Assembly: GCF_009363795.1 (NCBI RefSeq)
Contig: NZ_CP045420.1
Coordinates: forward strand, 3,143,001 to 3,207,000
DNA from: Palleronia sp. THAF1
Lineage (GTDB): Bacteria; Pseudomonadota; Alphaproteobacteria; Rhodobacterales; Rhodobacteraceae
Reading direction: 5' to 3'
DNA length: 64,000 bases
The notes beneath the pieces are model-generated. The model was not told the origin of the DNA. It did no database searches and worked only from the letters and a program-made list of their open reading frames with translations. Below are positions 33,571 to 43,667 of the stretch, in pieces. Positions within the stretch are counted from its first letter, which is position 1, and each line of letters starts with the position of its first letter. The translations under genes were made by a program, and so were the position numbers.

Positions 33571-36057
33571 TCAGAGCGTCCGCTCGACCTCTTCGCGCTC
33601 GAAGATCTCAATGACGTCGCCTGCGCGGATGTCCTCGTAGTTCTCGAACGCCATGCCGCATTCCTGACCGGACGGCACGGATGCCACCTCGTCCTTGAAG
33701 CGCTTGAGCGTCTTGAGCGTGCCTTCGTGGATGACCACGTTCTCGCGCAGAAGACGCACGCCGGCGGACCGCTTGGCGGTGCCTTCGGTGATCAGGCAAC
33801 CCGCGACGTTGCCGACCTTCGAGACCTTGAAGACCTCTTTGATCTCGGCGTAGCCGATGAAGTTCTCGCGCACTTCAGCCGACAGAAGGCCAGAGGCCGC
33901 CGCTTTCACGTCATCCACGAGGTCGTAGATCACGCTATAGTAGCGGATCTCCACGCCTTTCTGGTTCGCCGTCTGACGGGCAGACGCATTGGCGCGGACG
34001 TTGAAGCCAATGACCGGCGCGCCGGAGGCTTCGGCCAGACCCACGTCTGTTTCCGTGATTGCGCCCACGCCGTAATGCAAGACGCGCACACGGACTTCTT
34101 CGTTGCCGATCTTTTCCATCGCTTGAACGATAGCCTCGGCAGAACCTTGCACGTCGGCCTTCACAAGGATGGGCAGTTCGGCGACCGATTCGTCGGCCTT
34201 CGCCTTGTCCATCATCTGCTCAAGCGTGACGGCGGCACCGGCAGCGGCACGTTTGTCCTTGGCGGCGGACTGACGATACTCGGCGATTTCACGCGCCTGC
34301 GCTTCGGTCGCGACAACGTTCAACACGTCACCGGCCTCTGGCGTGCCGTTCAGGCCCAGCACCTCGACAGGAACGGACGGACCGGCTTCCTTGACGCGGG
34401 CGCCCTTGTCGTTCTCAAGCGCGCGGACTTTACCCCACTGCTCACCGACGACGAAGATATCGCCCTGACGCAGCGTGCCATTCTGGACCAGAACCGTGGC
34501 AACAGGTCCGCGGCCCACGTCCAACTTGGCCTCGATCACCGCACCTTGTGCCGGGCGGTCGGCGTTGGCCTTCAGCTCCAGCAGTTCGGATTGCAACGCG
34601 ATGGCTTCCAACAGTTCGGGCAGGCCCTGACCAGTGGTGGCCGAGACTTCCACATCCTGAACGTCGCCCGACATCTTCTCGACGATAATTTCGTGCTGCA
34701 GAAGGTCGGTGCGCACCTTGTCGGGATTCGCCTCGTACTTGTCGATCTTGTTGATCGCCACGATCATCGGGACCTTGGCGGCCTTGGCGTGATTGATCGC
34801 TTCGATCGTCTGCGGCATGACCGCGTCGTCCGCGGCAACCACCAGCACCACGATATCCGTCACCTGCGCACCGCGCGAGCGCATCGAGGTGAAGGCCGCG
34901 TGGCCCGGCGTATCCAAGAACGTCAGCGCAGAGCCGCCATCGGTTTCCACCTGATAGGCACCGATGTGCTGCGTGATGCCACCGGCTTCTCCATGCACGA
35001 CGCGCGCCTTGCGGATCGCATCGAGGATGGACGTCTTGCCGTGGTCGACGTGGCCCATGATCGTGACGATGGGCGCACGGGGCTTCAGATCCTTGGGATC
35101 GTCCTGCACCTGTTCAATGACCTGCTCGACGTCCGCGTCCGAGACACGCTGCACCTTGTGGCCGAATTCTTCGATGATCAGCTCCGCCGTGTCTTGGTCG
35201 ATGGTTTGCGTCTGCGTCACCATCATGCCGTTGTTCATCAGCGCCTTGACGACGGCTGCAACACGTTCGGACATACGGTTTGCCAGCTCGGAGACGGTGA
35301 TCGCCTCTGGCAACTGGACGGTGCGTGTGACCTTTTCGCGATCCTGGCTCTCGCCCATCGCTTTGCGGCGCGCGCGCTCCTGCTGCCGCTTCATCGACGC
35401 CATGGACCGCTGACGGCCGCCTTCGCCACCGCGCAGCGCCTGGCTGACGGTCAGCTTGCCGGACCGGCGCTTGTCGCCGGTGTCGCCCTTGGGCTTCGCG
35501 CGGTCGGCTTCGCGGGTGTCGGTTTCCTTGCGGGCCGGGGTCGTACGGGCGGGGCCGCGTGCTTCCTTGGCTTGCGCGGCGGCAGGGTCGGCAGCCGGAG
35601 CGGGAGGCGCGTTCTTCGCGGCCTGCTCATCGGCCAGACGGCGCGCGTCTTCCTCGGCCTTGGCTTTCAGCGCCTCTTCGCGCTCTTTCTCTTCGCGTTC
35701 CTTCGCCTCGATCTCGGCGCGGCGACGCTCACGCTCTGCGGCGCGGGCCTTCTCTTCGGCCTCACGCGCGGCGGCCTCTTCGACCTCACGCGATTTCGCT
35801 GCCTGAAGCGCCTTCATGCGGCGTTCCAACTCGGCATCGGTGATGCCTGCGGGGCGTTTCTTCGGATCGCCGCCGACCGGCGCGGCAGAGCCGCCCTCGG
35901 GCTTCGCCCCGGTGGGCTTCGGCATCACCACGCGCTTGCGCTTGGTTTCGACCACGACGCTTTTGGTCCGCCCGTGGCTGAAGCTCTGCTTTACAGAGCC
36001 AGACCGGGGGCCGGAGCCGCGAACACCGAGGGTTTTCTTGCCGTCACTATCACTCAT
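33571..36057 (-). CDS. infB: InfB, translation initiation factor IF-2
   Basis: The GTPase that positions initiator tRNA and drives subunit joining. 828 residues: a low-complexity, highly charged N-terminal half (Ala/Glu/Arg-rich coiled coil to about residue 200), an IF2-N region, then the G domain. The G domain has GHVDHGKTS (about residue 336), DTPGHAAF (about 382) and NKIDK (about 437), followed by the beta-barrel and C-terminal fMet-tRNA binding domains ending REEVERTL. It overlaps the preceding ylxR-type gene by one base (ATGA-like). The long opposite-strand frame over this gene is a shadow of its charged repeats. Confidence 0.97.
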   Translation of the reverse strand: MSDSDGKKTLGVRGSGPRSGSVKQSFSHGRTKSVVVETKRKRVVMPKPTGAKPEGGSAAPVGGDPKKRPAGITDAELERRMKALQAAKSREVEEAAAREAEEKARAAERERRRAEIEAKEREEKEREEALKAKAEEDARRLADEQAAKNAPPAPAADPAAAQAKEARGPARTTPARKETDTREADRAKPKGDTGDKRRSGKLTVSQALRGGEGGRQRSMASMKRQQERARRKAMGESQDREKVTRTVQLPEAITVSELANRMSERVAAVVKALMNNGMMVTQTQTIDQDTAELIIEEFGHKVQRVSDADVEQVIEQVQDDPKDLKPRAPIVTIMGHVDHGKTSILDAIRKARVVHGEAGGITQHIGAYQVETDGGSALTFLDTPGHAAFTSMRSRGAQVTDIVVLVVAADDAVMPQTIEAINHAKAAKVPMIVAINKIDKYEANPDKVRTDLLQHEIIVEKMSGDVQDVEVSATTGQGLPELLEAIALQSELLELKANADRPAQGAVIEAKLDVGRGPVATVLVQNGTLRQGDIFVVGEQWGKVRALENDKGARVKEAGPSVPVEVLGLNGTPEAGDVLNVVATEAQAREIAEYRQSAAKDKRAAAGAAVTLEQMMDKAKADESVAELPILVKADVQGSAEAIVQAMEKIGNEEVRVRVLHYGVGAITETDVGLAEASGAPVIGFNVRANASARQTANQKGVEIRYYSVIYDLVDDVKAAASGLLSAEVRENFIGYAEIKEVFKVSKVGNVAGCLITEGTAKRSAGVRLLRENVVIHEGTLKTLKRFKDEVASVPSGQECGMAFENYEDIRAGDVIEIFEREEVERTL

Positions 36058-36773
36058 CAGGTCGTCTTTACCTTTCCGGCGTCATCGTCGTCGCCATATT
36101 CCGTCCGAGGCCCCTTGGCCACGTCCGTTGCGGGCGGTTCGGCCGCCGCAGTGTCCATCGACGGCCCATCTGCCGCCTGTTCAGAGATGCGAACGCCCGA
36201 AAGCCGCACTGCATCGTCCCTGAAATCTTCAGCGAGTCTGCCTGCGGCAAGCGCTGCATGTATCACACGTTCCCGACCGAAGGACAAACCCAATTCATCC
36301 GCCGTCAGTATGTCAAAAAAGCTGCCGCGACCGCCGGGCTTGTACAGCTTCGACTTGCCGCGTTCCGACCCGTCAGAGGCCTGCAACAAGATCCGGCACT
36401 GGTCCTTGTCGAGCCAGTCCTTCACCTTCTCGAAGCCGGCCACTGCACGGCCCGCCTTGCGCGCCATGCCCAACCGGTCGGTGCATCGCTTGGCGAGCGC
36501 GGCTTCCACCGCGTTCACCAGCCCATCGGGCACGCCGACCTGTTTTTTCGCGCCACGAGAGAACAACCGCTTTTTCACGGCTTCTTCCAGCACAGCGCGT
36601 TCGGCCGACACATACATGCCCCGACCCGGCAGTTTCGACGCAAGATCGGGATAGACCATGTCATCGGGGCCCGTAACGAAGCGGATCAGCCCCCGCTTGG
36701 GGCTGACCTCGCCTGTAACAAGGCATTTGCGCTCGGGATTGAACGGCGCTGGTTTCGGCTTGCCGCGGGTCAG
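36057..36773 (-). CDS. YlxR/DUF448 RNA-binding protein with fused L7Ae-like part, apparent CTG start
   Basis: The YlxR motif reads [20 protein letters not shown] then [20 protein letters not shown]. It is followed by a region resembling ribosomal L7Ae-type proteins ([20 protein letters not shown] and LLQASDGSE), the usual alphaproteobacterial fusion. The motif extends 38 codons upstream of the first ATG (36657-36659). The only start-like codon that includes it is CTG at 36771-36773, giving [10 protein letters not shown], preceded by AAGAGG and overlapping the nusA stop as CTGA. Coordinates use this CTG. The gene sits in the rimP-nusA-ylxR-infB operon. Function: an RNA-binding protein linked to RNase P or translation in other bacteria. 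Confidence 0.85.
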   Translation of the reverse strand: MTRGKPKPAPFNPERKCLVTGEVSPKRGLIRFVTGPDDMVYPDLASKLPGRGMYVSAERAVLEEAVKKRLFSRGAKKQVGVPDGLVNAVEAALAKRCTDRLGMARKAGRAVAGFEKVKDWLDKDQCRILLQASDGSERGKSKLYKPGGRGSFFDILTADELGLSFGRERVIHAALAAGRLAEDFRDDAVRLSGVRISEQAADGPSMDTAAAEPPATDVAKGPRTEYGDDDDAGKVKTT

Positions 36774-38380
36774 GCTTGTACCTCTTCCTCTTCGACGGTT
36801 TCGTCTTCATCGACTTCCAGATCGGCGGGATCGACCCAGCCCAACTGGATACGCGCGGTCATGACCATGGCCTGCGCTTCTTCCAGATCGACGCCGTGGG
36901 GCTCTAGCAAGCCGTCATCCTTCTTGCGTTCGCCATTCTCTGTGGTCCAGCCACCGGCCAGTTCCCAGTCGGCGCAGGTGGCGAAATCTTCCAGCGTCTT
37001 CACGCCATCTTCCGCCAACGCCTGGATCATCTGGGGAGTAAGCCCCTCGAATGCAACCAGGCTATCCTCGACACCCAACTCACGGGCGCGATCCAGCGCG
37101 GCCTTGTTCTTGGCCTCGATGATGTCGCGGGCACGGGCCTGCAACTCGCCGGCCGTGTCGTCATCCACACCGTCGATGACCGTCAGCTCGTCGATCTCGA
37201 CATAGGCGACTTCTTCGAGGTTGGTGAAGCCTTCGGACACCAGAAGCTGCGCGAAGAATTCATCCAGATCCAGCGTGTCCATGAACAGCTTGGTGCGCGT
37301 CTCGAACTCGGCCTGACGACGCGCGGATTCCTCTTCTTCGGTCATGATGTCGATATCGAGGCCCGTCAGCTGGCTGGCCAGGCGCACGTTCTGACCGCGA
37401 CGGCCGATGGCAAGCGACAGCTGCTCTTCCGGCACCACGACTTCGATGCGCTCGGCGTCTTCGTCCAGAACGACCTTGCTGACTTCGGCGGGCTGAAGCG
37501 CGTTCACCAGGAACGTCGGCAGGTCTTCGTTCCACGGGATGATGTCGATCTTCTCGCCTTGCAGCTCGTTCACGACGGCCTGCACGCGGGAACCGCGCAT
37601 ACCGACGCAGGCGCCCACGGGATCGATGGAGTTGTCGTAGGAAATCACGCCGATCTTGGCGCGCGAACCGGGGTCACGGGCGACGGCCTTGATCTCGATG
37701 ATGCCCTCGTAGATTTCGGGCACTTCCATCTTGAACAGCTCGGCCATGAACTCGGGCGCGGTGCGCGACAGGAAGATCTGCGGGCCGCGCGGCTCGCGGC
37801 GCACATCCTTGATGTAGACGCGGATGCGGTCGTTGGGGCGATACGCCTCGCGACCGATCTTCTCGTTGCGGCGCAGCACGCCCTCGCCGGGGTTCAGGTC
37901 GACGATGATGTTGCCATATTCCTCGCGCTTGACCGCGACGTTGATGATCGTCCCGATGCGGTCCTTAAACTCTTCGAATTGCTTGTCGCGCTCGGCTTCG
38001 CGCACCTTCTGCAAGATGACCTGCTTGGCGGATTGCGCGGCGATGCGACCCATTTCCACGGGGGGCACTTCCTCGACCAGCGTGTCACCGACGGAGGGAT
38101 CGTCTAGATACTGTTTGGCCGTCTCGACCGTCATCTCGGCTTGGTAGTTTTCCAGCTCTTCGTCTTCGACCACGGTGCGGACGCGCGTGAAGGTCGCGCG
38201 GCCCGTCTTGCGGTCGATGGACACGCGGATGTCCATCTCGGACCCGTAGCGCGACTTGGCGGCGCGGGCGAGGCTCTCTTCCATGGCCTCGACCACAAGG
38301 CCGGGGTCGATCTGCTTCTCTCGGGCGACCGCTTCGGCGGTCTGAAGAAGCTCAAGCTGGTTGGCAGAGGTGATGGCCAT
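36770..38380 (-). CDS. nusA: NusA, transcription termination/antitermination factor
   Basis: A 536-residue RNA-polymerase-binding factor. NusA N-terminal domain (to about residue 125), S1 domain (about 135-200, with [20 protein letters not shown] preceding it), two KH domains ([20 protein letters not shown] and [20 protein letters not shown]), then helix-hairpin-helix repeats and an acidic tail ([15 protein letters not shown]). It influences pausing, Rho-independent termination and antitermination. It starts five bases after the rimP stop and ends over the ylxR start, in the classical nus operon. Confidence 0.97.
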   Translation of the reverse strand: MAITSANQLELLQTAEAVAREKQIDPGLVVEAMEESLARAAKSRYGSEMDIRVSIDRKTGRATFTRVRTVVEDEELENYQAEMTVETAKQYLDDPSVGDTLVEEVPPVEMGRIAAQSAKQVILQKVREAERDKQFEEFKDRIGTIINVAVKREEYGNIIVDLNPGEGVLRRNEKIGREAYRPNDRIRVYIKDVRREPRGPQIFLSRTAPEFMAELFKMEVPEIYEGIIEIKAVARDPGSRAKIGVISYDNSIDPVGACVGMRGSRVQAVVNELQGEKIDIIPWNEDLPTFLVNALQPAEVSKVVLDEDAERIEVVVPEEQLSLAIGRRGQNVRLASQLTGLDIDIMTEEEESARRQAEFETRTKLFMDTLDLDEFFAQLLVSEGFTNLEEVAYVEIDELTVIDGVDDDTAGELQARARDIIEAKNKAALDRARELGVEDSLVAFEGLTPQMIQALAEDGVKTLEDFATCADWELAGGWTTENGERKKDDGLLEPHGVDLEEAQAMVMTARIQLGWVDPADLEVDEDETVEEEEVQA

Positions 38381-38385
38381 GCCGG

Positions 38386-38982
38386 TCAGTCCTTCTGTTC
38401 GGGAAGACGCGCGTCGTCTTCGCTGTCGATGATTGTTTCAACTTCGTCGAATTGGGTCTCGTCGATCTCGCCCTTGTCCTTGCGGGCGCGCAGAACGTCG
38501 CGGATCAAGTCGTCGGTTAGCACCAGTTTCGCGTCCGACAGCCAGTCGAACTGCAGGCCGATGGTGCCTTCCTCGATCTCGATCAGCACTTCGCTGCCTT
38601 CGGTGCCCGCCAGTTCGCCTTTGAAGCGGCGGCGACCGTCGATCATGTTCTCGGTCTCGATCTTGGCGGTGTAACCCTGCCAAGCGTCGAAGTCCTTGAG
38701 CCGCGTCAGGGGCCGGTCGATGCCGGGACTGGAGACTTCCAGGTTATAGGCTTCCTCAATCGGGTCTTCCACGTCCAGGTGCGCCGAAATCGCGGTGGAT
38801 ATCGTGGCGCAGTCATCCACTTCGATCCCGCCGTCGGGCTTGTCGGCCATGACCTGTATGCTGGGTGTCTTGCCGCCCTGATAGCGCACGCGGACAAGCT
38901 CGAATCCCAACCCCTCGATCACGGGGGTGATGACTTCCGCCAGGCGGCGGTCGATGCTGGCTTTGGCGATCAGGTCCGACAT
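38386..38982 (-). CDS. rimP: RimP, ribosome maturation factor
   Basis: RimP assists 30S assembly by helping ribosomal proteins bind the 16S 3' domain. The 198-residue protein begins [20 protein letters not shown], contains the N-domain core [12 protein letters not shown] and the signature [20 protein letters not shown], and has an acidic C-terminal extension of about 30 residues ([20 protein letters not shown]). The start was set at 38982, where homologues begin; an upstream in-frame ATG at 39024 is weaker. It leads the operon rimP-nusA-ylxR-infB, whose promoter must lie in the 60 bases before the pip terminator. Confidence 0.94.
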   Translation of the reverse strand: MSDLIAKASIDRRLAEVITPVIEGLGFELVRVRYQGGKTPSIQVMADKPDGGIEVDDCATISTAISAHLDVEDPIEEAYNLEVSSPGIDRPLTRLKDFDAWQGYTAKIETENMIDGRRRFKGELAGTEGSEVLIEIEEGTIGLQFDWLSDAKLVLTDDLIRDVLRARKDKGEIDETQFDEVETIIDSEDDARLPEQKD

Positions 38983-39042
38983 GAAGATCCTACAAGGGTC
39001 ATATATAAGTCCGACGGCATGCATATCCGTCGCGTGGGCACA

Positions 39043-39066
39043 AAAAAACGGGCCAGCGGCCCGTTT
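39043..39066 (-). terminator. Rho-independent terminator downstream of pip
   Basis: AAACGGGCC, three-base loop, GGCCCGTTT. On the minus strand the stem is followed by a run of seven T, so it terminates the pip transcript before the rimP promoter. Confidence 0.87.
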
Positions 39067-39161
39067 CGGAAGTCCGGTGGGTTCCGGGTGTGGACCCCGA
39101 AGCCGCGCTGTTGAGGATCAGATACGGGTCCGCCCGTCAATTTGCAAGAGGGACCGCGGTG

Positions 39162-40139
39162 CTAGGCGCTCGCTCGCCCGAAGCGGTCGGTCTCTGCCAC
39201 CAATGCGGCGCTGATCCCCGGTTCGCTTAAGGCATGGCCTGCGCGCGGCACCATCTTCAGCGTGGACTTTGGCCATGCGCGGTGCAGCGCATCGGCAGAG
39301 ATGGGCGGGCAGATCATGTCGTAGCGGCCCTGCACGATCAGACCGGTGATCCCCGCCAGACGGTCGGCTTGGGCAAGGATCTGGCCGTCGTGTTCCAGAA
39401 AGCCCTTGTTCGTGAAGTAGTGATTTTCCAAGCGGGCGAAGGCGCGCGCGTACTCCGCCGGGCTGTCTCCGCCGGGGCCGTCGTTGTCGATTGAGGCCAG
39501 CGTGTTCTCCCATAACGTCCAGACCCGTGCGAAGCGCGTTTCCGTCATCATGTCGCCGCTGAACAGCCGTCGGTGGTAGGCGGCGATCAGGTCATCGCGC
39601 TCATCCTCAGGGATCATCGTCTCGAACCGGCGCCACAGATCAGGCCAGAAGCGACCGGCGCCGCCCGCGTAGAACCAGTCGAGCTCGGCCTGCGTCAGCA
39701 GGAACACGCCACGAAGGATCAGGTGCAGCGTACGGTCTGGATGCGCCTCGGCGTAGATCAACGCCAGCGTCGCGCCCCAAGAGCCGCCGAAGACAGCCCA
39801 TTTGTCGATTCCCAAGGTCTCGCGAATCAACTCGATGTCGCGCACAAGATGCCACGTCGTGTTGTCGGTCACGCTGGCGTGGGGGCGCGACCGCCCGCAG
39901 CCGCGCTGGTCGAACAGAACGATGCGGTAGATCGCGGGATCGAAGTAGCGGCGCATCGACGGTGAACACCCGCCGCCCGGTCCGCCATGCAGCACAACGA
40001 CGGGCAGACCGTCCGGATTGCCGCATTGTTCCACGTAGACCGTATGCCCATCGCCAACCGAAAGCATCCGCTGATCGAACGGGTCGATCCTCGGATACAG
40101 ATACGATGCCGCGCTCTTTTGCCCTGCCGCCTTGTCCAT
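39162..40139 (-). CDS. pip: Proline iminopeptidase
   Basis: A 325-residue alpha/beta hydrolase of the S33 family that removes N-terminal proline from peptides. The oxyanion region HGGPGGGCSPSMRRYFDP (about residue 51), the nucleophile GGSWGATLAL (Ser near residue 119), the catalytic aspartate region VQGRYDMICP and the histidine in RAGHALSEPG are all in place. The cap domain WFYAGGAGRFWPDLWRRF is typical of bacterial proline iminopeptidase. The gene is on its own between the ubiG gene (divergent) and rimP, with its own terminator. Confidence 0.94.
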   Translation of the reverse strand: MDKAAGQKSAASYLYPRIDPFDQRMLSVGDGHTVYVEQCGNPDGLPVVVLHGGPGGGCSPSMRRYFDPAIYRIVLFDQRGCGRSRPHASVTDNTTWHLVRDIELIRETLGIDKWAVFGGSWGATLALIYAEAHPDRTLHLILRGVFLLTQAELDWFYAGGAGRFWPDLWRRFETMIPEDERDDLIAAYHRRLFSGDMMTETRFARVWTLWENTLASIDNDGPGGDSPAEYARAFARLENHYFTNKGFLEHDGQILAQADRLAGITGLIVQGRYDMICPPISADALHRAWPKSTLKMVPRAGHALSEPGISAALVAETDRFGRASA

Positions 40140-40202
40140 GGCAGGGCTATATAGCCGAACGTCCCTTTCATGCGAGGGGGTCGGACAGAAAAGGAGCGCC
40201 GC

Positions 40203-40934
40203 ATGTCATCTGTCGATGCTGCCGAAATCCAGAAGTTCGCCGCCATGGCGCAGGACTGGTGGGACCCGCAGGGCACCGCCAAGCCATTGCATATGCTAAA
40301 CCCGTGTCGGTTGGACTACATCACGCGCCAGATCGCGGCAGAGTTCGATCGCGACTTGACTGGGCCGGAACCGTTCGCCGGTCTGCGCATCGCTGACATC
40401 GGTTGCGGTGGGGGGCTGATCTGCGAACCGCTGGCGCGTCTTGGTGCCGATGTGACCGGGGTCGATGCCGCCGAAGAGAATATCGCGGTGGCAGCGCTGC
40501 ATGCAGAACAGCAAGGGTTGCGTATCGACTACCGCGCAACAACGGCAGAGGCTTTGGCAGCGGACGGCGCGCAATTCGACGTTGTGCTCGCGCTGGAGAT
40601 TGTCGAGCACGTTGCCGCTCCGCCCGCGTTCCTGCAGACCTGCGCCGACCTACTGGCCCCCGGCGGTGTCGCCATTACCTCTACCCTGAACCGCACCGGC
40701 AAAAGCTTCGCTTTGGGGATCATCGGGGCGGAATGGGTTATGAGGTGGCTGCCGAAGGGCACGCATGACTGGAACCGGTTCGTCACGCCGGACGAGATGA
40801 AGCAGATGCTGGAAGGCGCTGGTCTGCACTGCGTGGACCGCATGGGCATGGTGTTCGATCCCCTGCGCTGGAGCTGGTCGCTGAACCCGCGCGATCTGTC
40901 TGTCAACTATATCGCGACGGCGCTTAAAGCCTGA
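40203..40934 (+). CDS. ubiG: UbiG, ubiquinone biosynthesis O-methyltransferase
   Basis: It performs both O-methylation steps of ubiquinone synthesis. The 243-residue protein shows the hallmark N-terminus [20 protein letters not shown] (then [10 protein letters not shown]), motif [31 protein letters not shown] and the signature [18 protein letters not shown]. An AAGGAG lies just before the ATG. This is the true UbiG of the window; the gene at 32566-33273 is a more distant relative. Its stop region overlaps the end of the convergent nitrilase gene by 11 bases. Confidence 0.96.
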   Translation: MSSVDAAEIQKFAAMAQDWWDPQGTAKPLHMLNPCRLDYITRQIAAEFDRDLTGPEPFAGLRIADIGCGGGLICEPLARLGADVTGVDAAEENIAVAALHAEQQGLRIDYRATTAEALAADGAQFDVVLALEIVEHVAAPPAFLQTCADLLAPGGVAITSTLNRTGKSFALGIIGAEWVMRWLPKGTHDWNRFVTPDEMKQMLEGAGLHCVDRMGMVFDPLRWSWSLNPRDLSVNYIATALKA

Positions 40935-41742
40935 AATCTTGGTCGTAGGTCAGGCTGGGGATCTTGGCACGCGCCTCGGCCACGGCGGCCAGATTAAGGT
41001 CCAGTACGGCCACGCCCGGCTCGGTCCCCATGTCGCACAGCACTTCCCCCCAAGGAGAGACGGCCATCGCGTGGCCCCATGTGTCTCGTGCGCGATCCGT
41101 CGAGGTGGGGTGGCGCCCGGTTTGGGCGGGGGCCAGAACGAAGCAGCCGGTCTCTATCGCACGGGCGCGCAGCAAAGTTTCCCAGTGGGCGGCCCCGGTG
41201 GTGGGTGAGAAGGCAGAGGGCACAGTCAGTATATCGGCCCCGGCCTGCGCGAGCTGGCGGTAGAGGTGCGGGAAACGGATGTCGTAACAGATCGTCATGC
41301 CAAGCTTCGCTTTGGGCAGATCGGCCAAGACGGCTTTGTTTCCCGGCGCGTAGGCGGCTGATTCGCGATACGTCTCGGTTTCCGAGACGGCTACGTCGAA
41401 CATATGGATCTTGTCGTAGTGCGCGACGATGTTGTCGTCCGGTGCAATCAAGAACGAGCGGTTCACGAATCGCGCGCCTTCGACCAGCGCCAGCGATCCG
41501 ATCAGCAGCCAGATGCCTAGCGTCTGCGCTTCGGCGCGCAGGGCGGCGAGCGTAATGTCATCCGCTTGCGTCTGCAGGACCGCGCGTTGCCGATCACGGT
41601 CGGCAGAGACGCTGTTCGTCACCTCGGGCGTCAGCACGAAACCGGCCCCCTGCGCCGCAGCCTGCCGCACGAACGCAAGCGTTACGGGCAGGTTGGCGGC
41701 GGGGTCGTCAGAGGCGGTCAATTGGACCAGCCCAATCTTCAC
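40924..41742 (-). CDS. Carbon-nitrogen hydrolase (Nit/nitrilase superfamily)
   Basis: The 272-residue protein carries the full Glu-Lys-Cys triad: LTPEVTNS (Glu), HYDKIHMFD (Lys) and [11 protein letters not shown] (Cys). The sequence is closest in feel to the Nit1/Nit2 omega-amidase and deaminated-glutathione amidase branch, which repairs side products of glutathione metabolism. That fits a downstream glutaredoxin gene: its stop overlaps nothing, but its start overlaps the glutaredoxin stop by four bases. The precise substrate is not certain. Confidence 0.87.
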   Translation of the reverse strand: MKIGLVQLTASDDPAANLPVTLAFVRQAAAQGAGFVLTPEVTNSVSADRDRQRAVLQTQADDITLAALRAEAQTLGIWLLIGSLALVEGARFVNRSFLIAPDDNIVAHYDKIHMFDVAVSETETYRESAAYAPGNKAVLADLPKAKLGMTICYDIRFPHLYRQLAQAGADILTVPSAFSPTTGAAHWETLLRARAIETGCFVLAPAQTGRHPTSTDRARDTWGHAMAVSPWGEVLCDMGTEPGVAVLDLNLAAVAEARAKIPSLTYDQDFRL

Positions 41743-41993
41743 GTCAGCAACGCGTCCAGCTTGCCGTCACGCTCTAGCTTGGCAAGGTCATCGTAACCGC
41801 CGATGTGGGCGTCATCGATGAAGATCTGCGGCACGGTGTGACTGCCGTTCGCGCGGGTCATCATCTTTTGGCGCAGGTCCGCATCGCGGGACACGTCGGT
41901 CTCTGCGAAGGATACGTCCTTGGTTTTCAGCAACCGCTTGGCGGCGTGGCAGTAGCCGCACAGGGGCGAGGTGTAGATTTCGACGGTGGCCAT
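41739..41993 (-). CDS. grxC: Glutaredoxin 3 (GrxC type)
   Basis: An 84-residue dithiol glutaredoxin: MATVEIYTSPLCGYCHAAKR with a CGYC active site instead of the more common CPYC, the cis-proline HTVPQIFID, and the glutathione-binding GGYDDLAKLERDG. It reduces protein disulfides and protein-glutathione mixed disulfides with glutathione. ATG at 41993; an in-frame upstream ATG (42020) lies too close to comF. Forms a unit with comF upstream and the Nit-type hydrolase downstream, the three sharing the minus strand. Confidence 0.92.
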   Translation of the reverse strand: MATVEIYTSPLCGYCHAAKRLLKTKDVSFAETDVSRDADLRQKMMTRANGSHTVPQIFIDDAHIGGYDDLAKLERDGKLDALLT

Positions 41994-42020
41994 AAGCGTC
42001 TCCTTTTGGGTCCGCTGCAC

Positions 42021-42743
42021 CTAGGGTGTCTTGACCACGCGCGCCAGTGCCAGCACCCGAACGTCGCGCGCGCCGGCCTGCCAAGCGGCCTCTGTCGCGG
42101 CGGCGAAGGTGGCGCCGGATGTCATAACGTCGTCGATCAGAACGACGTTTCGGTCCTTTAACACCTTCCCATGTCGCAAGCAGGGGCGGATCGCGCCGTC
42201 GAGGTCGGCGAAGCGGGCGCGGCGGTCCACATGCTTGTGCGGTTTCGTGGCGCGGACGCGCACCAAGGCGCGCAGCGCAATGTCGTGCCCGGTAACGCGC
42301 CGCAGCGCGCGGGTCAGGATCGCGGCCTGATCGAACCGGCGCTTGATGCGGCGGGTCCAGTGGCTGGGCACCGGCACCAGCAGGGGATCGTCGGGCCACA
42401 GCGCGGCACCGGCCTTTGCCATCCACCGCGCGGCGGGTGGGGCAAGGTCCAGCCGGTCGGAATGCTTGAGGCGCAGCACCATGTCCCGCGCACGGCCATC
42501 ATAGGCGAGAGCGGCACGCCCCTTGGTCCAGGGTCGGGCGATGGTCAGGCAATCGTCACAGCGCAAATCCTCGGCCGCTTCCCCGTCCAGCGCGGTGCCG
42601 CACAGATCGCACAGGCACGCGCCGATGAACGGCGTCTCGCGCCAGCAGGGGCCGCACAGCGCGCCCGTGGTTTCCGTTTCCGCGTCGCACATCGCGCAGG
42701 TGGGCGGATAGATCGCGTCGAAGGTCGATTGCCAGAGTCCCAT
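42021..42743 (-). CDS. ComF-family phosphoribosyltransferase-like protein
   Basis: The 240-residue protein has two CxxC zinc pairs near its N-terminus (CAMC and CGPC; CDLC and CDDC) and a C-terminal type I phosphoribosyltransferase domain with the PRPP loop VVLIDDVMTSGATF (about residue 195). ComF proteins take part in DNA uptake or recombination in competent bacteria and are widespread elsewhere with unclear function. The start MGLWQSTFDAIYPPTCAMC at 42743 lies head-to-head with the methyltransferase gene, 20 bases apart. Confidence 0.9.
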   Translation of the reverse strand: MGLWQSTFDAIYPPTCAMCDAETETTGALCGPCWRETPFIGACLCDLCGTALDGEAAEDLRCDDCLTIARPWTKGRAALAYDGRARDMVLRLKHSDRLDLAPPAARWMAKAGAALWPDDPLLVPVPSHWTRRIKRRFDQAAILTRALRRVTGHDIALRALVRVRATKPHKHVDRRARFADLDGAIRPCLRHGKVLKDRNVVLIDDVMTSGATFAAATEAAWQAGARDVRVLALARVVKTP

Positions 42744-42763
42744 GTCGCCCCTACCTGCGGAGG

Positions 42764-43609
42764 ATGACCACCGCGCCAAAACTGACCGACCGCATCGCCC
42801 TGACGCTGCATCGCGCCCGCACCCAACAGGACGCGCTCTTCCTGCACGAACTGGCTGCCGATCAGCTGCAGGATAGGCTGGGAATGGTTAAAAAGCGGTT
42901 TACCGACGTCGCGATCGTGACGGGGCATCCGCAGACCTGGGCTGACCGCTTTCCGAACGCGAAGATCGTGCCTGATACACCTACGCTGACGCTGGAGGTC
43001 GGCGCGCATGATCTGTTGATCCACGCGATGGCGCTGCACTGGGCCGACGATCCCGTAGGGCAGGTCATCCAATGCCGTCGTGCATTGCGGCCTGATGGGC
43101 TGTTCCTGTCGGTCTCTCCTGGCGGGCAGACCTTGGCCGAGTTGCGCGCGGTGCTGGCGCAGGCGGAAGCGAACGTCGCCGGTGGCCTGTCCCCGCGCGT
43201 CGCCCCGATGATGGACCTGCGCGATGCGGGTGCGCTGTTGCAGCGCGCTGGTCTTGCGCTGCCTGTCGCCGATGCCGAGCGGTTTACCGTCACTTACGCC
43301 GACTCCCCATCGCTGATGCGCGAACTGCGCGCGATGGGCGAAGGCAACGCGCTTCACGCCCGTGATCGGCGCATTCCGCCGCGCGCGTTGTTCGCCGAGG
43401 CGGCCCGCCTATATGCACAGCACCATCCCGCCGCGGACGATCCCGCGCGCATTCAGGCAACGGTTGAACTGATCCATTTGTCGGGCTGGGCGCCCGATGA
43501 CAGCCAGCCCAAACCCCTGCGTCCCGGTTCTGCCAGTGCGCGGCTGGCGGATGCGCTGGGCACCACCGAACTGCGGCCAAGCGACAATTCGTCCGGGCCG
43601 GAAGATTGA
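42764..43609 (+). CDS. NDUFAF5/BioC-like methyltransferase with degenerate motif I
   Basis: A 281-residue member of the class I SAM-methyltransferase fold. Conserved parts include ALHWADDPVGQVIQCRRALR and PDGLFLSVSPGGQTLAELR, LSPRVAPMMDLRDAGALLQR and AGLALPVADAERFTV, which match the mitochondrial complex I assembly factor NDUFAF5 and its alphaproteobacterial relatives. The expected glycine-rich SAM loop (ExGxGxG) is replaced by VAIVTGHPQTWADRF, so it may not bind SAM classically. NDUFAF5 itself hydroxylates an arginine of a complex I subunit. It is divergent from comF and just upstream of hemH. Confidence 0.75.
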   Translation: MTTAPKLTDRIALTLHRARTQQDALFLHELAADQLQDRLGMVKKRFTDVAIVTGHPQTWADRFPNAKIVPDTPTLTLEVGAHDLLIHAMALHWADDPVGQVIQCRRALRPDGLFLSVSPGGQTLAELRAVLAQAEANVAGGLSPRVAPMMDLRDAGALLQRAGLALPVADAERFTVTYADSPSLMRELRAMGEGNALHARDRRIPPRALFAEAARLYAQHHPAADDPARIQATVELIHLSGWAPDDSQPKPLRPGSASARLADALGTTELRPSDNSSGPED

Positions 43610-43667
43610 CGAAGGCGGGCAATCCGCTATCCCCACGCTTTGTAGCGGGGCCGAGAGGAAGACGATC

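Noticed and set aside
33553-36654. A 1033-codon open frame on the plus strand opposite infB and the ylxR-type gene
   Set aside because: It mirrors the charged Ala/Glu/Arg-rich IF-2 sequence, has no recognisable domain and no fitting ribosome binding site. Long antisense frames are expected in GC-rich genes of this kind.
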